DNA of 64,000 nt from Catellatospora paridis (GCF_009720365.1 NZ_ML769316.1:124001-188000), one strand, 5' to 3'; counted from the first letter of the stretch, positions 43,777 through 53,507 are shown. The notes: generated from the letters alone by a model not told the origin. Numbers and translations: made by a program.

Positions 43777-44319
43777 TCATCCGAGCAGCTGGACAACCCT
43801 GTCGGGCAGGTGTGGCGGGTCGAGCTCAGCCAACGGCAGCCATGCGAAGGCGCCGACCTCCGCTGTCTGCAGCGTGACCGCGGTGCCATCAGCCACGGTG
43901 AGCAGAAACCGAAAGTCGAAGTGGAGGTGCGCCGGCTCGTAGCGCGCCGCGTTGGCAGGAATCGCGTACACACCGATGTCGGCCGGGATGTCGTCCACCA
44001 GCACCAGCTGGTCGGCGGGAATGCCGGCTTCCTCCACGGCTTCACGTACCGCGGCGTCGACCAGGCTGAGGTCGCCAGGTTCGAGGTGACCTCCCGGCCC
44101 GAGCCACTTGCCCAGGACGTTGTGACGAAGGTGAAGGGCACGCCTGGCCGGATCGACCACGATCGCCGAGGATGTCAGATGCCCGGGAAACGTGCCGCGG
44201 AAGGTGATGTCGTCCGACTCGGCCAGTGCGGAACCGATGGGCGCGAGCCTGTCGGCCTCACCCGGATGACGCTCAAGGTAGGCCGACATCGTCTTGGCGA
44301 TGTGGTCGTAGTGGATCAT
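43777..44319 (-). CDS. Nudix hydrolase
   Basis: A 180-residue protein. The Nudix box is GGHLEPGDLSLVDAA followed by REAVEEAGI near residues 77-98; the only deviation from GX5EX7REUXEEXGU is Asp at the first Glu. The REAVEEAGI part keeps the metal-binding Glu residues. LTSSAIVVD and GKWLGPGGHLEPG are standard flanking strands. Nudix enzymes hydrolyse nucleoside diphosphates linked to another group; the substrate cannot be deduced. GGGG is the only weak ribosome-binding element upstream of the ATG at 44319. Confidence 0.85.
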   Translation of the reverse strand: MIHYDHIAKTMSAYLERHPGEADRLAPIGSALAESDDITFRGTFPGHLTSSAIVVDPARRALHLRHNVLGKWLGPGGHLEPGDLSLVDAAVREAVEEAGIPADQLVLVDDIPADIGVYAIPANAARYEPAHLHFDFRFLLTVADGTAVTLQTAEVGAFAWLPLAELDPPHLPDRVVQLLG

Positions 44320-44538
44320 CCGGTCCCCCTTTCGTAGTGCCGGCCGCCGGACGCCGCCGATGCGGCCGCCCTACTCGACAACGATCCACGGCCCACCGGG
44401 CGGCACCCCCGACGCCGTCACCATCATGCGACGCACCCTGCGGCCGTAGCCAGATGTGGCTGGCCCGAGCTGCTCGCGAACCACCCCCGACACACACCAT
44501 TGCCGGAAGCAAGGCACCGGCACCGGCTGGTTCACACA

Positions 44539-44656
44539 CGTAATACGACCTGGTCGCCACAAACGCAACCCAGAGACCGAGTATTCCCAGTACCTAGGCG
44601 GTCCAGGACCGACGCCAAGTCCAACCATCAGGGGTGTCATTCCAAAACGTAATACG
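44539..44656. promoter_or_regulatory. Two CGTAATACG sites
   Basis: The odd palindrome CGTAATACG occurs at 44539-44547 and 44648-44656, 109 bp apart, in the gap between the divergent Nudix and peptidoglycan-binding genes. A third exact copy is at 59833-59841, before the RHH-like gene. No other feature is seen in 44320-44977. Confidence 0.45.
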
Positions 44657-44977
44657 CTAGGCTTCCTTTGTGCCTGGCGGGGGCGCGTTCTGTCGATGTG
44701 CCGAGCAGACGCCCTAGGAGTGCCAGTGCCTCACTGTAGAGACGGCGCGAGCGCGCCGTGCGCGGGTCGCCGCCGTTGCGCGGCCAGATCTCCCTCCGCC
44801 TGTCGATGCCGCCCAAGGCAGCGGGCTCCGCCGCAAACGGCGCAGGACCGCGCTCCATCGGGCGCCGAACGATCTCCACCGCGCTATCACGCCGTCGCGA
44901 TCCATCACGTGAGGGCATCGCACGACCCAACTCACTCGCCGGCCGCACAGGCCGACAGATCCCGAAGGAGGATCGGT

Positions 44978-45712
44978 GTGCAAGACACGCAAAAGCAGGC
45001 ACGAACTGCGCTCGGGCTACGGCAGCCGACGCGACCCGCGCCGCGCCGCGCCGCGCCGCGCCCATCAGCTGACCGTCACACCGCACAACGCCTGGTTGGC
45101 GCAGCCGACGGGCAGCCCACGCGTAACAACTGGCACGGTCAGGCGGCAGCCATGACCGCACTCGACAAACCGGCCGACCCTCATGAGGCCACGCAGGCTC
45201 GGCAGCGGCGCAGGCCGCAGCGGGCTATGGCTGCGGCGCTGGCCGTCACGCTGCAGACCGCGATGTTCGCTCTGTCGGCCTCGCCGGCCCAGGCGGCGAC
45301 CCCGCCGTGCAACGGGTACGGCTACATCGTCGGGACCTACTACTACGACTGGGACATCCCCGCGGCCATGACCAGCCTGGCGCCGGTCGCCAACCCAGGC
45401 CCCAGCATGACCTGGAAGTGCACGATGTCGCCCGGTGCCAACCACTTGGGAGTGCGGGCACTACGGGACACCCTCAACAAGTGCTACGCCACGGTCATCG
45501 GCAAGCCGCTCAAGGTCGACGGCAGCTACGGCAGCCTGACCCAGGCCGCCGTGGCCAAGGCCCAGAAGTGGCACAAGATCAAGCAGGATGGTATCTACGG
45601 ACCCCAGACCGCCGGCGCCATCTACCACAACAGCTACGCCGCCAGCCTGACCGCAGGCAGACCTGGCATTTGGGGCTGCGCACGCCTCGGCGTTCCAGGC
45701 CACGGCTTCTGA
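44978..45712 (+). CDS. Secreted peptidoglycan-binding protein
   Basis: I favour GTG 44978, seven bases after AAGGAG; ATG 45152 is the alternative. In the longer form a basic, Pro/Arg-rich leader of about 58 residues precedes the signal. QRRRPQRAMAAALAVTLQTA then MFALSASPAQA is a signal peptide with a possible Tat-like double Arg, cleaved after AQA. The mature part has GYGYIVGTYYYDW and, at the C-terminus, LKVDGSYGSLTQAAVAKAQK then DGIYGPQTAGAIYHN, a PG_binding_1 repeat. It probably binds or modifies the cell wall. The GC-rich GCCGC microsatellite at 45038-45062 lies in its leader. Confidence 0.65.
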   Translation: MQDTQKQARTALGLRQPTRPAPRRAAPRPSADRHTAQRLVGAADGQPTRNNWHGQAAAMTALDKPADPHEATQARQRRRPQRAMAAALAVTLQTAMFALSASPAQAATPPCNGYGYIVGTYYYDWDIPAAMTSLAPVANPGPSMTWKCTMSPGANHLGVRALRDTLNKCYATVIGKPLKVDGSYGSLTQAAVAKAQKWHKIKQDGIYGPQTAGAIYHNSYAASLTAGRPGIWGCARLGVPGHGF

Positions 45713-46568
45713 CCCATCTACTACCCCCCTTCACCCCCACCCAGCACGTCGGCCGCGACCCCCAACCCGGCCGCACCGCACCCCTTCTTACCGGAGGTTG
45801 TGAGCCTCCTCCTCGCTCGGGCGAGCCGTGATGTAGGCGTCCGTCTCCAATATCTGATCGCAGGTCCCGCCTTCAGCGACCTCAGGACACGGAAGCAACT
45901 CCTTGTCACCGGTCGCGTTGAGACGAGCAGCGCTCGACGGGCCGTAGCCCGGACAGGGTGATCCGCGAAACGGAACCTAGACCCTGCGGGCGACGGCGGG
46001 CCGCAGCATTGCTGGACCGACCTGTTGCTTCCACGGTCGCACGGCTCAGCCTAGGCCGGCACAGTCTGACAGCCAGCAAGATCACTAGTGACATGTTGCA
46101 CCGCGCCAGAGAGCGGCCGAGGATGTTCTCAGCTACTTCCGCACGAGTCGGCCAGACCGCGACCCCCAGCTGCACACGATCCGGTCGTTAGCGCCGGCGC
46201 TAGCCTAGCTGCGCCTGAGGCTGGGGCTGGCGACTCACGAGCGCGCTGGTTACCGAAGGTCACGCGTGTGGCGCGTGAGGTGGGTTCGGAGGGCAAGCTC
46301 GGCGGGGCCCCGGTGTGTGCTACCGGCGGAGGCCGCGGCCCAGGGCTGGCACGGTAGCCGCAGGCGTCTTGTGGCTGGATGGGGGCTTGGGGCCATCCAG
46401 CCCACGTCCAATCCCGGCAGATGTCCAGGCGGAGCCAGGCAGGGCCAGTACCCGCGTCCACGGTGTGTAGGTTGACGGGTCCGGACGCCATGCTTGTCAC
46501 GCATCGGACTGCCCGGGCAAGCCGGTTGGAGGTGCCTGACCCGTGCGTTGGTTGGCTACAACTACGGC
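45713..46568. other. Intergenic, no supported gene
   Basis: About 850 bases without a convincing frame. Short frames exist, including one from GTG 45801 of 52 codons, but none has a family or good start signal. One isolated CTGACAG lies at 46066. Confidence 0.45.
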
Positions 46569-48239
46569 GTGACTCTTCCAAGTTGGCTCAAGCGCGCCGA
46601 ACCGACCAAGCCTGTGACGCTGCTGCAGTTCTGGGTGGCGTTGACGGGTGTGATCATCGCCGGGATCGCGCTGTTTGCCAGCGCGGCAGTGCTGCTCTGG
46701 CTCGGTCTCGACCGCCCCGACCTGGGCACGGGGATGCCGCTTGAGCCCAAGGACCAGTTGGATCTAGTGCGCATCGCCCTGATCGTGACAGGTGGCATGG
46801 GCGGGTTGGTCGCACTGGTGGTCGCCTATCGAAAACAGCGCATCGCCGAAGACGCCAACCGACGGGCCGAGACAGAGATCCGCTGGGCTGAGGAGGCAAA
46901 CCACCGGGCGATCGAGGCTGGCCAACGCGACGTGACCAAGCTGTTTAACGAACGCTATGCCTCAGCAAGCGCTCAGTTAGGCCATGACGCAGCAGCAGTT
47001 CGGCTGGCTGGCGTCTATGCCCTCGCCGGCTTGGCCGACGATTGGGAGGCTGGCCGCCAAACCTGTATAGACGTGCTTTGTGCCTACATGCGCATGCCCT
47101 ATCAGCCCGACCAGCAGCAGCCTGATTGGGTGAAGGGGGAGAGGGAGGTTCGGCTGTCACTCATCCGGGTTGTCCGAGATCACCTCCTTGACCCGGGCGA
47201 TTATCGAAGCTGGTGTGGCCGAGACTTCGACTTCACCGGTGCCACTTTCGACGGCGGCGATTTTGGCGGCGCACACTTCTCCGACGGCACCGTCATATTC
47301 GCCTCGGCGAAGTTCATCGGCGGCGACGTTGGGTTCTACGAGGCGGAGTTCTCCGGAGGCACGGTCAGGTTCGACGAGGCAGAGTTCTCCGGAGGCACTG
47401 TCAGGTTCTATACGGCGAAGTTCTCCGGAGGCACGGTCAGGTTCGACGAGGCAAAGTTTTCTGGGGGCACAGTCAGGTTCGACAGGGCCCAGTTCTCAGG
47501 AGGCACCATCTCATTCGACGAGGCGGAATTCTCAGAAGGCAGGGTCGCGTTCAACAGGGCTCAGTTCTCAGGAGGCACCGTCTCATTCGACGAGGCGCAG
47601 TTCTCAGGAGGCAGGGTCGCATTCGACGACGCGCAGTTCTCAGGAGGCACGGTCGCGTTCAACGAGGCGCAGTTCTCTGGAGGCATGGTTGCCTTCAACA
47701 GGGCGGACTTCTCCGGGGGCACGGTCGCGTACGACGCCGCGCTGTTCTTCGGAGGCACAGTCGAGTTCAACCTGGCGCACTTCTCTGGTGGCACGGTCAG
47801 GTTCGACAGGTCGGAGTTCTCTGCAGGCGCGGTTGCTCTCGGCGGGGCGCAGTTCTCCGCAGGCATTGTCGCGTTCGACAGTGCACTTTTCTCCGGCGGC
47901 TCGGCCTGGTTCCGCGCGGCGCAGTTCCATGGTGGCATGGTTGCCTTCGACAGGGCGAAGTTCTCTGCGGGCATGGTCGCGTTCGACAAGGCGCAGTTCT
48001 CCGGGGGTACGCTCTCCTTCAATGGCGCACACTTCTCCGGCGGTTCAGTCGGGTTCGACGAGGCGGAGTTCTCCGGGGGTACGGTCAGGTTCGACACCGC
48101 GGAACTGAGTGATCTGCTACTACCTTTGGGCAGCGCAGCAGCGATGCCCTCTAGCGGACCACCAGCAGCTGCACCAGAGGTCATCCAGAACAACTCACAT
48201 CGGCAAGCTCAGCCATCGGGCGATTCAGAAGCGCTCTGA
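46569..48239 (+). CDS. Membrane protein with about 24 tandem 12-residue pentapeptide-type repeats
   Basis: About 556 residues if started at GTG 46569; an ATG at 46494 gives 25 more. Two membrane helices (FWVALTGVIIAGIALFASAA and LVRIALIVTGGMGGLVALVV) are followed by a charged coiled segment, then about 24 tandem units of FDEAEFSGGTVR type from about residue 225 to near the end. The F-x-x-A-x-F core fits pentapeptide-repeat beta-helices with a 12-residue turn pattern. In DNA the 36-base unit keeps all three plus frames open, which is why other long frames appear there. Such repeats form rod-like right-handed helices; function unknown. Confidence 0.7.
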   Translation: MTLPSWLKRAEPTKPVTLLQFWVALTGVIIAGIALFASAAVLLWLGLDRPDLGTGMPLEPKDQLDLVRIALIVTGGMGGLVALVVAYRKQRIAEDANRRAETEIRWAEEANHRAIEAGQRDVTKLFNERYASASAQLGHDAAAVRLAGVYALAGLADDWEAGRQTCIDVLCAYMRMPYQPDQQQPDWVKGEREVRLSLIRVVRDHLLDPGDYRSWCGRDFDFTGATFDGGDFGGAHFSDGTVIFASAKFIGGDVGFYEAEFSGGTVRFDEAEFSGGTVRFYTAKFSGGTVRFDEAKFSGGTVRFDRAQFSGGTISFDEAEFSEGRVAFNRAQFSGGTVSFDEAQFSGGRVAFDDAQFSGGTVAFNEAQFSGGMVAFNRADFSGGTVAYDAALFFGGTVEFNLAHFSGGTVRFDRSEFSAGAVALGGAQFSAGIVAFDSALFSGGSAWFRAAQFHGGMVAFDRAKFSAGMVAFDKAQFSGGTLSFNGAHFSGGSVGFDEAEFSGGTVRFDTAELSDLLLPLGSAAAMPSSGPPAAAPEVIQNNSHRQAQPSGDSEAL

Positions 48240-48388
48240 CAGAATCCGTTTGGCAGGGAAGAGTCCGTGGTGCTTCAGCGCGTGTCAGTGACCGGCGGCT
48301 TGCGCTGGCGATGCGACGTAGATATGCGGGACGCCATCGGCGCAGAAGTCGACTGGCAATAATTCGCCTTACCGAAGATGATCCGTCT

Positions 48389-51178
48389 CTAGGGCCGGTG
48401 CTGGGTGCGCAGCTCCCGGGCCAGTTGCAAGGTCTGTTCGCCGGGTTCGGCGCTGATCTCGGCCAGCGCCGCGGTCGCCCGGCGGACGGTGCTGTTGACG
48501 GCGGCGATGTCGCCGAGGGCGTGGTGGGTGCGCATGAGCATCCGGTAGAGGTGCTCGTCGTAGGGGTCGTGTTCGAGCGCACGGGTCATGAGTTCGACGA
48601 CGGTGTCCGGTTCGGTGTCCAGGAGGAGTTCGGCGAGGGTGGCGTGGACGTCGACGGTGCGGCGTCGGACGGTTTCGGTGTAGCCGTCGGCGAGCCAGTC
48701 GGCGTCGTGGTCGGTGGCCAGCTGCGGTCCGCTGATCTGGCAGGCGTGGCGCAGCAGTTCGATGCGCTCGGTGGGGTCGGTCGTTGCCGCGGCCAGGTCA
48801 CGTAGGTACATGAGCTGCCACCAGTCGACGTCGACGCGGCCTGGGTCGAGGCGGTAGACGTCGCCGGTACGCAGGATGCAGTCCTCGTCGTTGCCTCGGG
48901 CGTAGGCGAGGACTTTGCGCAGGTTGGACACGCACTGCTGGACGGACACGGCGGCCTGCTTGCGCCGGGAGGCCGGGTAGAGGGCGGCGCCGAGGGTGTC
49001 GGTGCTGACACCGTCGCGTTTGAGCGCGAGGTATGCCAGCAGCTCGGCGGCCTTGGCCCGAAAGTGCGGCGCGTCGTCGTCCAGGCCGAGTACGCGCACC
49101 GCACCCAACACCGTTACCTGCGCCTTCACCTCTGGCGTCGAGTTATCCGCAGGGTTTTCAAGATCTGTGGACAGGCGCTGGTCGTCTGCTCCGGATGGGC
49201 GGGGCGCGGGGTGGGCGGGGTCGCCGGTGTGGGTCTCGTGCAGCATCCGCAGCGCGTCGAGGGTGTTGTCGGCGCTGAGGGTGGCCATGGTGCGGGTCGC
49301 GGCTTCGAGCTCGCCTGCGAGCTGTGCGGCGCCGTCGGCTTCTACGTGCCAGGTCTTGGCGGTCGGCCACTGGCCGAGCAGCAGTGCCGTGGTGTCGAGG
49401 GTCGCCGCGACGGTGATCAGCGGGGTGAGCAGCCTGCCTTCACGGGAGTCGGGCGATGGGGCGTCGAGTAGGAGCAGCAGCGGTGGCACCGGTTCGGCGC
49501 TGGGGTGTTCGGCGTGTAGTGCCTGCAGGTCGGCGGCGTCGTAGTCGTAGAGGGCGCGGTTGCGGGCTAGGAGCATGGCCTGCACGGTGCTGCTGGCCTC
49601 GTACAGGTCGGCGGCGATGACCAGTCGCGGGCTGGCGGTGACGTCGAGGGCTTCGGTGCCGAGCAGGCTGGCCAGGGTGGTGGCGGTGGTGACGGTGACG
49701 GTCTGCTCGTCGGCTTCGACGCCGGCGGTCAGGGCTGTGATCAGTGCGGCGCGGGCTGCGCCGTGCGCGCCGGGTCCGCTCAGCGCGGTGCCGCCGGGAC
49801 TCGTCGTGGGGTCGTCGGCATCCTGCACCTCGTCTACCCCGGCAGGTTGGGCGTCGATGCTGGTGTCGGTGTCGCGGCCGGTGCGGCGGGCCAGCCATGC
49901 CTTGATCTCGGTGATCAGTGACGGCAGGGGTGCCAGGTCGGCGTCGGGGCGGGCGGTGTGGGCGGGGTTGTGCAGGCCGGGTTCGTAGCGGCGCCTGCGG
50001 CGCATCAGCAGCAGTGCAGCAGCGGCGAGCAGCCCGAGTGCGGTCGCGGCGGGCAGGATCGATCCGTCGGGCAGGTGGATCCCGTCGAACACCGAGCCCT
50101 GCGCAGTCTGGTCGGCGCCGGCCGGCGCGGACGGCGACTGCGCTGTCGGTTCTGTCTGCTCGTCGATGACGCCGTCGGGGTCTTCGGGCAGGGCTGTGCC
50201 GGTCGGCTGTGGCATCGGGGTCTTCGCCTGGCTCGGTGCCGCCGGTGCCGGCGCGGCTGGCCCGGACATCGCTGGCGGGCTCGGTGTGATGCTGGGCGAC
50301 GTCGGAGCGGGAGTCCTGGGTGCGGCGGTCGGTGGGGCTTCGGCAGGGCCGGGTGCCCGGGGGCTCGGCTCGGGCTGGCTGGGCGGTGGTGGCTGCTGGG
50401 CGGGCCGGCTGGCTGGGCGCGGCTGGGCGCCGGTCGGTGGTTTGGCGTCGTCGGGCAGTCGCAGGTCCCACCGTGGGTAGATCAGGTCGCAGTCACGCAA
50501 GGTACCGCCGACGCGCGGGAAGTGGCGGTGCCAGTTGAGTTTGCAGATCTCCGGCCAGCGGTCCGAGTCGCCGAGCCACTGCTTTGCGATCTTGGATAGC
50601 GTGTCGCCCTTGCGGACGATGACGGAATAGGTGTCGCCTTTGACGACGAAGCGGATCGTGTGGTCGCGGCCGGATGCCGCAACGGTGTGCGGCGAGGGCT
50701 GGGCAGGAGCTTGCTGCTGCGCCACCGGGGCCACCGCGACCTGCTCACCGACGCCGGACACGGCCGCCCGCACCGGAGTTCCGGAGGTGATGGCCGGTGC
50801 GGCTGCGGCGGGCGCGGCCGTCGCCGCGCCGGTGGGCCATGCCAGTACGCCGGCGACCAGGAGCGTGGCGAGTGTCCGCAGCGGCCCACCGCCCAGCGCG
50901 GGGCGGGGAGTGGAGCTGCGGCTGTAGGCGGCCTCGAGTACGACATGGGCTGTGAACCAGACCCAGGCCGCCCAGCCCGCCAGCGCAGCGGCGTCGAGGT
51001 GAACGTGGTCCGGGAGCGGCCCGGACAGTGTGTCGCCGAGCTCGGTGAGGGTGGGGACGTGGTCGGGAAGGGGCCATCCTGCCGTGGTCGCCAGCAGCCA
51101 CGGGACGCCGGCGAGCAGCGCTGCCAAGGCGGTGATGCAACCGATGCGGGTCAGTGCCCGGGTGATGGTGGTCGGCAT
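48389..51178 (-). CDS. LysM and BTAD domain membrane protein of the Tad locus
   Basis: A 929-residue protein that ends the Tad operon. Residues 10-30, 70-90 and 105-125 are hydrophobic. Residues about 170-225 form a LysM module (DTYSVIVRKGDTLSKIAKQW), a long Pro/Ala-rich stretch follows, then another membrane helix near 395-415 (AATALGLLAAAALLLM). The C-terminal 250 residues form a bacterial transcriptional activation-like domain (AKAAELLAYLALKRDGVS, AAVSVQQCVSNLRKVLAYAR). LysM-BTAD proteins commonly accompany actinobacterial Tad loci and may link wall sensing with regulation. The BTAD sits on a membrane protein, so DNA binding is uncertain. Confidence 0.8.
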   Translation of the reverse strand: MPTTITRALTRIGCITALAALLAGVPWLLATTAGWPLPDHVPTLTELGDTLSGPLPDHVHLDAAALAGWAAWVWFTAHVVLEAAYSRSSTPRPALGGGPLRTLATLLVAGVLAWPTGAATAAPAAAAPAITSGTPVRAAVSGVGEQVAVAPVAQQQAPAQPSPHTVAASGRDHTIRFVVKGDTYSVIVRKGDTLSKIAKQWLGDSDRWPEICKLNWHRHFPRVGGTLRDCDLIYPRWDLRLPDDAKPPTGAQPRPASRPAQQPPPPSQPEPSPRAPGPAEAPPTAAPRTPAPTSPSITPSPPAMSGPAAPAPAAPSQAKTPMPQPTGTALPEDPDGVIDEQTEPTAQSPSAPAGADQTAQGSVFDGIHLPDGSILPAATALGLLAAAALLLMRRRRRYEPGLHNPAHTARPDADLAPLPSLITEIKAWLARRTGRDTDTSIDAQPAGVDEVQDADDPTTSPGGTALSGPGAHGAARAALITALTAGVEADEQTVTVTTATTLASLLGTEALDVTASPRLVIAADLYEASSTVQAMLLARNRALYDYDAADLQALHAEHPSAEPVPPLLLLLDAPSPDSREGRLLTPLITVAATLDTTALLLGQWPTAKTWHVEADGAAQLAGELEAATRTMATLSADNTLDALRMLHETHTGDPAHPAPRPSGADDQRLSTDLENPADNSTPEVKAQVTVLGAVRVLGLDDDAPHFRAKAAELLAYLALKRDGVSTDTLGAALYPASRRKQAAVSVQQCVSNLRKVLAYARGNDEDCILRTGDVYRLDPGRVDVDWWQLMYLRDLAAATTDPTERIELLRHACQISGPQLATDHDADWLADGYTETVRRRTVDVHATLAELLLDTEPDTVVELMTRALEHDPYDEHLYRMLMRTHHALGDIAAVNSTVRRATAALAEISAEPGEQTLQLARELRTQHRP

Positions 51179-51191
51179 GGTTGGTCCTCCT

Positions 51192-51617
51192 TCAGGGCGC
51201 TGCCGTGAACGGGCTGGCGGAGGCGGTTTCGGTGATCGTCACGGAGCCGACCCCGAGGGTCGCCAGCAGTGGGATCCGCTGCCGGGTGGTCGCGGACACG
51301 GTGGCGGTGGCGGTGGCCGGGTCGATGCTGATGTCGCCGGTGGCGCCGGCCGAGGCGAGGTGGGCGCGGGCCGCGGCGGTGGCTGTCGCGGGTGCCAGGC
51401 GCAGCTGGCCGGTGTCGCGGTAGGTGGGCTCGTCGATGTGCTGCACGGCGGCGCGGGCGGCTTCGGAGGCGACCGCGTGCGTGGTGGCGCGGGCGGCCTG
51501 GACCTGGGCGATCGCGACGAGGGCGAGAGCGAGGATCGTGGCGAGGGTGCACATCAGGGCGGTCCACGCCGATACCGCGCCGCGGTCACTGGCTCCCGAT
51601 CGTCTGGGGCGTTTCAT
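51192..51617 (-). CDS. TadG-like membrane-secreted pilus protein
   Basis: A 141-residue protein from ATG 51617, which overlaps the TGA of the upstream gene. GASDRGAVSAWTALMCTLAT followed by ILALALVAIAQVQA is the TadG/pseudopilin N-terminal pattern with a hydrophobic helix at about residues 12-38. The rest is Thr/Ala-rich beta strands (GDISIDPATATATVSATTRQ). It belongs to the minor pilus components encoded after the TadE-like genes. The long open frame around it is a shadow. Confidence 0.65.
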   Translation of the reverse strand: MKRPRRSGASDRGAVSAWTALMCTLATILALALVAIAQVQAARATTHAVASEAARAAVQHIDEPTYRDTGQLRLAPATATAAARAHLASAGATGDISIDPATATATVSATTRQRIPLLATLGVGSVTITETASASPFTAAP

Positions 51618-52027
51618 GTTCGGCTGCGCAGGGTGTCGATGGGACTGGTGGCCGAGCTGTGGCTGGTGACGCTGCCGGGCAGCGTCACCGCGGCGAGGGT
51701 GCGGATGCTGACGGTGCAGGTCAGGCTCACGGTGACGGAACCCCCGGGTCGGAAGTCGGCGGTGTCGACCGTGACGGTGGCGCTGTCGCAGACGCTGCCG
51801 AGGTGGGCGCGTGCTGTCTGTTCTGCGGCTGCGGCTGCTGCTACGGTTGTTCGTTGCGCGGAGGCGGCGCGGGCTGCCGCGCCTGCGGCGGAGGTGACGT
51901 CGATGTGGACGGCACCGGCCCGGTAGGACACGAGCATCAGCAGCAGGCCGAGCAGAAGAATCGGCACGGCGAGGGCTAGTTCGACGGCGGTCGCGCCGTG
52001 ATCTGGCCGGCTTGGCCGGTGACGCAC
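51614..52027 (-). CDS. TadE-like pseudopilin
   Basis: A 137-residue protein from GTG 52027. DHGATAVELALAVPILLLGL is the TadE signature with a type IV pilin-like hydrophobic helix (residues 10-32). The C-terminal domain is beta-rich (VTVDTADFRPGGSVTVSLTC) with two Cys that may form a disulphide. It overlaps the next gene by four bases. Confidence 0.7.
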   Translation of the reverse strand: MRHRPSRPDHGATAVELALAVPILLLGLLLMLVSYRAGAVHIDVTSAAGAAARAASAQRTTVAAAAAAEQTARAHLGSVCDSATVTVDTADFRPGGSVTVSLTCTVSIRTLAAVTLPGSVTSHSSATSPIDTLRSRT

Positions 52028-52085
52028 GATTTGCCTCCTTCGGTTTCGTTGCGAGTCGCCTGACCATTTCGGTGTGCTGGCGCGC

Positions 52086-52460
52086 CTACGGGGACCAGCG
52101 CTCGGTGGGGGCGACGGCAGTGAAGCTGACCGGCAGTGACCCGAACGGCGTGCTGATCGTGGTGGTCACCGTCGCTGTCGTGGTCTGCTGACCGCGGTCG
52201 ACGACGACCTGTACCTGCGCGGTGCCGGAGCGTTCGCGCATGGTCTGCGTGGCTGTGGCCTGGGCGGTGGCCGGGTCACCGTTGACGACCCGTGCGCTGT
52301 TCACCGCCTGCTGGGCAGCCGATCTGGCGGCATAAGACGCGTTCGCCCACGCGAATCCGTAGATGAGCGCGATCAACAGCAGGACCAGGATCGGCGCCGC
52401 GAGGGCAAACTCGGTCGACACCGCGCCCCGGTCGGCCGCCAGCTGCCGCCGTGTGGTCAT
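52086..52460 (-). CDS. TadE-like pseudopilin
   Basis: A 124-residue protein. DRGAVSTEFALAAPILVLLL followed by IALIYGFAWAN is a second TadE-type signature, with Glu at the position needed in pilin-like processing or assembly. Its stop lies 58 bases before the next gene, and its ATG overlaps the TGA of the Flp-like gene (ATGA). Confidence 0.75.
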   Translation of the reverse strand: MTTRRQLAADRGAVSTEFALAAPILVLLLIALIYGFAWANASYAARSAAQQAVNSARVVNGDPATAQATATQTMRERSGTAQVQVVVDRGQQTTTATVTTTISTPFGSLPVSFTAVAPTERWSP

Positions 52461-52645
52461 CAGAAGAAGTCCCAGCTGTTGACGACTTCCATGACCTTCT
52501 GCCGGTAGATGGCCATGATGACCAGGACGAGGGCCGCGGCCAGGCCGACGCCGATGGCGTACTCCGTGGAGAACGCACCCTCGTCGGGGGCGCGTCGGAT
52601 GTGGCGCAGTGTGGCACGCAGTCGGCGGATGGCGCGGTGGGTCAT
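52460..52645 (-). CDS. Flp-type pilin-like small protein (DUF4244-like)
   Basis: A 61-residue protein with DEGAFSTEYAIGVGLAAALV followed by LVIMAIYRQKVMEVVNSWDF. The G/F-S-T-E-Y pattern followed by a hydrophobic helix is the Flp/TadE-type pilin pattern, in the position where the major pilin lies in Tad loci. Related actinobacterial proteins are annotated DUF4244. GAGGCAACC precedes the ATG. Confidence 0.75.
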   Translation of the reverse strand: MTHRAIRRLRATLRHIRRAPDEGAFSTEYAIGVGLAAALVLVIMAIYRQKVMEVVNSWDFF

Positions 52646-52658
52646 GGCGGTTGCCTCC

Positions 52659-53507
52659 TTATAGGGCGGTGAGGTTGGCCAGGGCCGCGCCGGCCAGGAA
52701 CACGGCCAGCAGCGCGGCGAGGATCATCAGCGGGCCGGACATCTTCTCGGTGTCAGCCGCGGCCCGGGCCTCCAGGTCTGCGGCTTGCCGGGTGGACAGC
52801 GCGTCGGCGCGTACGGCGATGGCGTCGCGGATGCGGGTTCCTTCGTCGGCGGCCAGGCGCAGGCTGGTGGCAAGTTGTCGCAGCTCGATGACGCCGAGTT
52901 GGGTGCCGAGGTCGTCCAGGGGCTGCCATAGGGGCAGGTAGCCGAGCCGGGCGCGGTGCAGGGCGTCGCGGATGCGGTCGGCGGCCCAGCCCTGGGCGAT
53001 GCCCGCGCCGTCGCGCATCGCCTGCTCGACGCCCGCGCCGGCGGCCAGCGCCGGGCCGATCAGGTCTAGGAGCGCGGTGAGGGTGTGGGTCATCTCCTCC
53101 CGGCGCTGACGGGCCAGGCCGCGTACGCGCCAGGTCGGGATCATGAACGCGATCAGCGCGCAGGCGGCGCACAGCCAGGCCGGCAGCAGCCAGCCGAGGC
53201 CGCCGCCGGTGGCGTTGAGCGCCATCGCCAGCGCGGCCGGCGTTGCCAGACCGGCCAGCGCGCAAGTGAGCTGGCGGGCCACGTGGCCGGTGGGGTCGAT
53301 GCCACACACCCGCAGGTCGTCGAGCAGTTTCGGGGTGGGCCAGCCGCGCGCTTGCAGGCGGTCGAGAAGCATGTCCCGGCGGTTGCGCAGGCCGTCGTCG
53401 CGGCGGGCGAGGACGTGGGCCAGGGGCCGGGCGGGCGGGAACACGCCCCAGGCGATGACTGCCAGCCCGAGGCCGATCCCTGCGCCGATGCCGATGCCGG
53501 GGTTCAC
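52659..53507 (-). CDS. TadC-like type II secretion F protein
   Basis: A 282-residue inner-membrane protein with hydrophobic segments at residues 5-20, 80-100, 108-125 and 258-278, and a cytoplasmic type II secretion F domain between (MTHTLTALLDLIGPALAAGA, then ATSLRLAADEGTRIRDAI). Together with TadB it forms the platform on which the TadA ATPase acts. It overlaps the TadB gene by four bases. Confidence 0.8.
   Translation of the reverse strand: MNPGIGIGAGIGLGLAVIAWGVFPPARPLAHVLARRDDGLRNRRDMLLDRLQARGWPTPKLLDDLRVCGIDPTGHVARQLTCALAGLATPAALAMALNATGGGLGWLLPAWLCAACALIAFMIPTWRVRGLARQRREEMTHTLTALLDLIGPALAAGAGVEQAMRDGAGIAQGWAADRIRDALHRARLGYLPLWQPLDDLGTQLGVIELRQLATSLRLAADEGTRIRDAIAVRADALSTRQAADLEARAAADTEKMSGPLMILAALLAVFLAGAALANLTAL

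Noticed and set aside
45038-45062. GCCGC microsatellite as a functional repeat
   Set aside because: A simple GC-rich slippage repeat in the leader of a secreted-protein gene needs no special function.
47170-48112. Two long plus-strand frames of about 300 codons inside the repeat gene
   Set aside because: They are by-products of the 36-base repeat; their Arg/Ser-rich products have no domain pattern and the main frame has the conserved hydrophobic spacing.
46066-48242. Single CTGACAG copies at 46066 and 48236
   Set aside because: They are isolated and at the density expected by chance.
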